DNA from: Candidatus Hodarchaeota archaeon
Lineage (GTDB): Archaea; Asgardarchaeota; Heimdallarchaeia; Hodarchaeales; Hodarchaeaceae
Assembly: GCA_016840305.1 (NCBI GenBank)
Contig: JAEOSP010000482.1
Location: 1-9,642 of the forward strand
DNA length: 9,642 nucleotides
Direction of reading: 5' to 3'
The notes under the pieces were generated by a model. It was not told where the DNA came from. It worked only from the letters and a program-made list of their open reading frames with translations, and searched no databases. Positions 6,223 to 9,642 of this stretch are shown here, piece by piece. The translations under genes were made by a program, and so were the position numbers. Positions within the stretch are counted from its first letter, which is position 1. Each line of letters opens with the position of its first letter.

Positions 6223-9200
6223 CTAAACCTTTAGAATAGATTCACACAAAATCTTTTCTAGGGTTGTGACTAAATGAAATGCATTTTCCTTTGTAAAAAC
6301 CATGGGGGGTTTGATCTTGAGAACGTTGTGATCTGGTCCATCCGTACTTATCAAGATACCTTTTTCTTTCATCCGATTTACAATATAAGAAGCGTGATCA
6401 GGAGCTGGTAATAGGAATTCTTGATCTTGAATTATTTCGACTCCTATAAATAGGCCTAATCCTCTAACATCCCCAATCAGTGGAAATTTATTCTTTAAGT
6501 TTTCTAATTCCTGTTTGAGGTATGAACCTACTCGTAAAGCGTTTTCTTGAAGACTCTCTTCCTCAATGACATCCAGAACAGCCATACCAACGGCACATGC
6601 AACTGGATTACCTCCGAAAGTACTAAAAAATTCCATACCATTACAGAATGACGAGGCTATGTCAGGAGTAGTTACTACTGCAGCTAAAGGATGACCATTT
6701 CCAATTGGTTTACCCATAGTAACAATATCTGGTACTACATCTTGAGTTTCAAATCCCCAAAAATGTGTTCCAACCCTTCCGAATCCAACTTGTACTTCAT
6801 CAATAATACAAACAGCTCCTGACTGTCTAACATGATGGAAGACGTGTTTTAAATATCCTGGAGGAAGAACAATTTGTCCACCGCAACCTAGTAATGATTC
6901 ACAGATGAAGGCAGCAACTGTTCGTTTGTTAGTTTTCAATTCCTGGAGCAGATCTCTCACATCTTGTGCGTATCTTTCTCCGTTCTCAACATTAAATCCA
7001 CGAAACTTACCTCGAAAAGTATCTGGCAAGTCAACTTTGTGAACGTAATCAGGAGTGCCTTTACCACCAGGTCCATTGTGTTTGTAAGGACTTATATCAA
7101 TTAAAGCATCAGTATTTCCATGGTAGGCACCATCAAGGACGATAAAATCTTTTTTTTCCGTATAATTCTTAGCTAATCGAAGAGCTAATTCGTTTGCTTC
7201 ACTCCCGCTGCTAACAAAAAAACAAACGCTCAAAGGGTCTGGTAGAGTGGTACATAACCTTTCTGCATACCGAACTAAATTATCATGAAGATACCTTGTA
7301 TTGGTATTAAGAACCCAGAGTTGATTCTGAAGAGCCTTGTTTACTCGTGGGTGACAATGTCCAACGTGAGGGACATTATTAACTGCATCTAGAAATTTTC
7401 GACCTGTTTCGTCATAAAGATATTGCATATAGCCCCTAACAATTTTTAAAGGATTATCATAGGAAATACTCAATGATTTCCCAATGTGATCACTCCGAAT
7501 TTGAATAATTTCAGATTTCGATAGGAATTCTTGAGGAAAAGACTTCTGGGGTATTTGTAAGATCAGATTAGGATCAGGACAAATGCTTAACCACACTTCG
7601 CGATTCTTTTCATAAATCACACCAGGAAAAGTACCACTATAATCCAGAATATCCGCCATAATTTGAAAATGGAGATGCGGTGCCCACCCACCGTTAATCT
7701 TCAGGTTTCCAATTGATCCAATTTGGGTTCCCTTATCGATATTAGCTCCTATCTCTAATTTAGTTAAAGATTTTGGATTAAGGTGACCATATAGAGTATA
7801 AAATTTTATATTTGGTTCAATTTGATGTTCTAGAATAATTGTTGGTCCATAATCAAGCATAGACTCATTGTTCTGAAAAGAATGAACAACTCCCTGATAT
7901 GGAGCGAAAATTGGAGTATCAGGTGTAGAGAAAACATCAATTCCAAGGTGAATTGTACGATATTCTCTCCGTTCGTTTCCCTTATACTTGAATTCAGGTT
8001 TAGTATAGAATAATCTAGGTTCATTATATCTTCCAATAGCAACTTTAACGTTGGATTCCTTCATTTTCTCCTCAATTAGAAAAGTAAAACGATTATTACT
8101 CATTAAGTCGTCGAAATTTGGAAAATCTGTACTTCCAACACTCAGATCAATCACTTTGTGGGGAAGAGAATTGAAAGGTGTCGAAAGAACTGGGTGCATC
8201 TTTGATTGATTCTTGAATAACCAATTAGAAACAGATGTGCCCTCAGAACATGACTCTAATCCACAAGCTGATCGGAAGGCATACTTAGCAAATGAAGGGT
8301 GGATGGTTCGTAATTTCTGAAGAGCACTCCATGCAGGTTTTTCAGAAATGCGAAGATATTCATCATCAGGCCTCAAAATTTGCTGATACGCAGATATACA
8401 GACACTAATTGCAAGACGTGAACAAATCAATGTAAAAAGTACATCCAACTCCTCTTCTTCAACAGGAAATTGTGAATGATACCCTTTCAGAATTTGAACT
8501 GCTGTACTCAGAGGGTCATTCTTACCTAGAATTGCATAAGCGATTGCGATGGCAACCTCAAATATTGTACAGCTATATACCATATCTCCAAAGTCTAATA
8601 ATCCAAAATTTGGAGATGATTTGAAGTTTTCGTGTTGAACAATCACATTATAATCATTAAAATCATTATGGATTACGCTGGACCGTAAATTAGTTATGTT
8701 GGGAAGGACTATTGTTTGATATTGATGTAAGAAGAAATCAACTAGATCCCGTCTCTCAGTATCTTTAATCTCAACCGAACGAAGGGAAATGACATCAACA
8801 GCGTTTTTTAAATCCCAGTAAAATTCCTTGTGAGTTGATATATGATCAAAACTAGCTAAAGAAGAACTGATTTGTCCAATAAAAACACCATAGGAGTGAA
8901 GTAACAGGTTATCATGAGGAGAAGTCTTTGCAAAAGTGTTACCATGAAGAAATGTCAGTAATCGGACATAATAAGAACAACCATTTTTATCGGTAAATGT
9001 TGTAATAAGAGTACCTGTTTTGCTCGGAATCGGTTCAGGACACAGAGCATTCTTGTACCTGAGGGCAATATGACTCATTGCTGCATTTTGAGCTTCAAGG
9101 GTTTCTAGAGATTCATATTGATTAGCAATTTTTAGAATAAATGTGTGTCCATCGGAGGAGTTCAAGAGAAAATTTCTATCTCTTTCGCTTGGAAGTTCAT

Positions 9201-9291
9201 ACAGAGAGCCTTGCTTATCATAAATATCTGTAAGAATTGTTAAAGCCTCTTCCATTGAAATTAATGGGTTTTCTATGTTCTGTTCAAACAC
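6223..9291 (-). CDS. APH-fold kinase / M23 peptidase / class-III aminotransferase-type phospho-lyase fusion
   Basis: A 1022-residue soluble three-domain enzyme. Residues ~24-310 are an APH/choline-kinase fold domain: Lys54 in FILK, catalytic loop HNDFNDYN (His208, Asp210, Asn215), metal-binding LLDFGD (Asp233). Residues ~420-550 are an M23/LAS metallopeptidase domain with all ligands: HLGID (His448, Asp452), YGHL (His503), HLHF (His539, His541). Residues ~605-1020 are a PLP fold-type I domain: [21 protein letters not shown] (Asp831) and PLP lysine Lys861 in TMGKPIGNG. That domain closely tracks human ETNPPL/PHYKPL ([20 protein letters not shown]). The likely chemistry is phosphorylation of an amino alcohol or hydroxylated amino acid, then elimination of phosphate and ammonia. 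I recall the same three-part fusion from bacteria. No signal peptide or membrane helix. GTG 9291 has AGGAAAGG 6 nt upstream. The true substrate is unknown. Confidence 0.9.
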   Translation of the reverse strand: MFEQNIENPLISMEEALTILTDIYDKQGSLYELPSERDRNFLLNSSDGHTFILKIANQYESLETLEAQNAAMSHIALRYKNALCPEPIPSKTGTLITTFTDKNGCSYYVRLLTFLHGNTFAKTSPHDNLLLHSYGVFIGQISSSLASFDHISTHKEFYWDLKNAVDVISLRSVEIKDTERRDLVDFFLHQYQTIVLPNITNLRSSVIHNDFNDYNVIVQHENFKSSPNFGLLDFGDMVYSCTIFEVAIAIAYAILGKNDPLSTAVQILKGYHSQFPVEEEELDVLFTLICSRLAISVCISAYQQILRPDDEYLRISEKPAWSALQKLRTIHPSFAKYAFRSACGLESCSEGTSVSNWLFKNQSKMHPVLSTPFNSLPHKVIDLSVGSTDFPNFDDLMSNNRFTFLIEEKMKESNVKVAIGRYNEPRLFYTKPEFKYKGNERREYRTIHLGIDVFSTPDTPIFAPYQGVVHSFQNNESMLDYGPTIILEHQIEPNIKFYTLYGHLNPKSLTKLEIGANIDKGTQIGSIGNLKINGGWAPHLHFQIMADILDYSGTFPGVIYEKNREVWLSICPDPNLILQIPQKSFPQEFLSKSEIIQIRSDHIGKSLSISYDNPLKIVRGYMQYLYDETGRKFLDAVNNVPHVGHCHPRVNKALQNQLWVLNTNTRYLHDNLVRYAERLCTTLPDPLSVCFFVSSGSEANELALRLAKNYTEKKDFIVLDGAYHGNTDALIDISPYKHNGPGGKGTPDYVHKVDLPDTFRGKFRGFNVENGERYAQDVRDLLQELKTNKRTVAAFICESLLGCGGQIVLPPGYLKHVFHHVRQSGAVCIIDEVQVGFGRVGTHFWGFETQDVVPDIVTMGKPIGNGHPLAAVVTTPDIASSFCNGMEFFSTFGGNPVACAVGMAVLDVIEEESLQENALRVGSYLKQELENLKNKFPLIGDVRGLGLFIGVEIIQDQEFLLPAPDHASYIVNRMKEKGILISTDGPDHNVLKIKPPMVFTKENAFHLVTTLEKILCESILKV

Positions 9292-9297
9292 TTACTG

Positions 9298-9311
9298 CCT
9301 TTCCTAAGGAA
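9298..9311. promoter_or_regulatory. Back-to-back ribosome binding sites in a palindrome
   Basis: TTCCT-A-AGGAA (9301-9311) is an 11-base palindrome within the 24-base gap between two divergent starts. Its right arm gives AAGGAA before ATG 9316. Its left arm, with CCT at 9298-9300, gives AGGAAAGG on the minus strand before GTG 9291. It decides both start choices. Confidence 0.45.
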
Positions 9312-9315
9312 ATCA

Positions 9316-9513
9316 ATGAATAAAGGTTTACGAATAGGATTTGGTAATACTTCTGATATAAATTTCTTAGAGAAAAATTTGCTATACCATTTTTTTAATA
9401 ATCAAAAGAAACTTGGTAAGCTAAATCATCAAGTTTGGTTCACTTTGATTACCTTTAAATTCATGTCATATATCATGAATGGTACAAATATTGACTGGAG
9501 AGTAATTAATTGA
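9316..9513 (+). CDS. Small 65-residue protein, unknown
   Basis: The ORF begins with ATG 9316, 4-5 nt after AAGGAA. It encodes a basic, aromatic-rich protein: MNKGLRIGFGNTSDINFLEK, then LLYHFFNNQKKLGKLNHQ, with a modestly hydrophobic stretch VWFTLITFKFMSYI near residues 40-53. I recognise no family. Support comes from the ribosome site and from its stop, which overlaps the start of the next ORF (TTGA), a typical operon junction. Against it: it is short, and any promoter would have to lie inside the divergent kinase-lyase gene. It could instead be a translated leader for the downstream membrane protein. Confidence 0.45.
   Translation: MNKGLRIGFGNTSDINFLEKNLLYHFFNNQKKLGKLNHQVWFTLITFKFMSYIMNGTNIDWRVIN
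9355..9365 (-). promoter_or_regulatory. Possible TATA box for the kinase-lyase gene
   Basis: The minus strand reads AAATTTATATC here, a good archaeal TATA-like sequence about 64 nt before GTG 9291. This would give a leader of roughly 35-45 nt. It lies inside the divergent 65-residue ORF, so if both are real the two transcripts overlap. Motif and spacing only. Confidence 0.3.
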
Positions 9514-9642
9514 GTGCAAAAACTGATGATATGATCAGAATCATGCGATCAGTAATTTATTTGGTTGGAGCAATTGTTATGTTTGGACTGGCTTCAGTTT
9601 TAAAAAGGATTAAAAATCCTCGTAAATGGTTGACTTTTACAA
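9510..9642 (+). CDS. Partial membrane protein, unknown (N-terminal part)
   Basis: An open frame starts at TTG 9510, overlapping the previous stop as TTGA, and runs off the window edge after about 44 codons. GGAG at 9497-9500 lies 9 nt upstream, so TTG is favoured; the in-frame ATG at 9531 is the alternative. The product begins LSAKTDDMIRIMRS (first residue Met if initiated at TTG). It then has one hydrophobic helix, VIYLVGAIVMFGLASV (about residues 15-30), followed by basic KRIKNPRKW, a positive-inside pattern that places the following part in the cytoplasm. The fragment is too short to identify. Overlap with the 65-residue ORF suggests translational coupling. Confidence 0.55.
   Translation, partial: MSAKTDDMIRIMRSVIYLVGAIVMFGLASVLKRIKNPRKWLTFT

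Noticed and set aside
7830..8042. Minus-strand 70-codon frame
   Set aside because: It is an alternative frame within the M23-coding part of the kinase-lyase gene.
1..9642. CRISPR array or defence island around tnpB
   Set aside because: No regularly spaced repeats, no cas or toxin-antitoxin genes. The truncated nucleotidyltransferase has no HEPN partner beside it, so a MNT-HEPN pair is not supported.

Overview
The window looks archaeal. It is AT-rich, and it carries a PAS/DUF835/winged-helix regulator of a kind I know mainly from archaea. TATA-like boxes lie 30-65 nt before several starts, and TTG and GTG starts sit next to short Shine-Dalgarno motifs. An Asgard-type (Heimdall- or Loki-like) or similar uncultivated archaeon is my best guess, but no marker gene here settles it.

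Layout, left to right. (1) At 1-332, minus strand, is the N-terminal part of an unknown multi-pass membrane protein that runs off the left edge. (2) 333-1046 has no convincing gene; it holds a G-rich tract, a 12-bp palindrome and a probable promoter. (3) 1047-3239 is a 730-residue cytoplasmic one-component regulator with four PAS domains, DUF835 and a winged helix. (4) 3313-5518 is one broken locus. A nucleotidyltransferase gene is split after its DHW codons by a ~1.39 kb tnpB-only (IS1341-like, IS200/IS605 superfamily) element at about 3640-5029. Removing the element restores a single reading frame of about 271 codons, but the 3' half also carries TAA and TGA stops. The tnpB inside has an in-frame TGA where the family normally has Trp, so both host gene and element look decayed. 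(5) 5683-6156 is a small membrane-anchored or secreted protein of unknown function with two cysteines. (6) 6223-9291, minus strand, is the largest gene. It is a 1022-residue fusion of an APH-fold kinase, a complete M23 zinc-peptidase domain and a class-III aminotransferase-fold domain strongly resembling animal ethanolamine-phosphate / phosphohydroxylysine phospho-lyases (AGXT2L family). (7) At the right edge are a divergent 65-residue unknown ORF and, overlapping its stop codon, the start of a membrane protein that leaves the window.

The genes do not form one obvious pathway. The kinase-lyase fusion is a self-contained route: phosphorylate an amino alcohol or hydroxylated amino acid, then eliminate phosphate and ammonia. 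The PAS regulator has no visible target apart from possibly its own neighbourhood. The most informative parts are the kinase-M23-lyase fusion, the mappable tnpB insertion with a structured 3' end, and the PAS4-DUF835-wHTH regulator. I found no CRISPR array, tRNA or rRNA.
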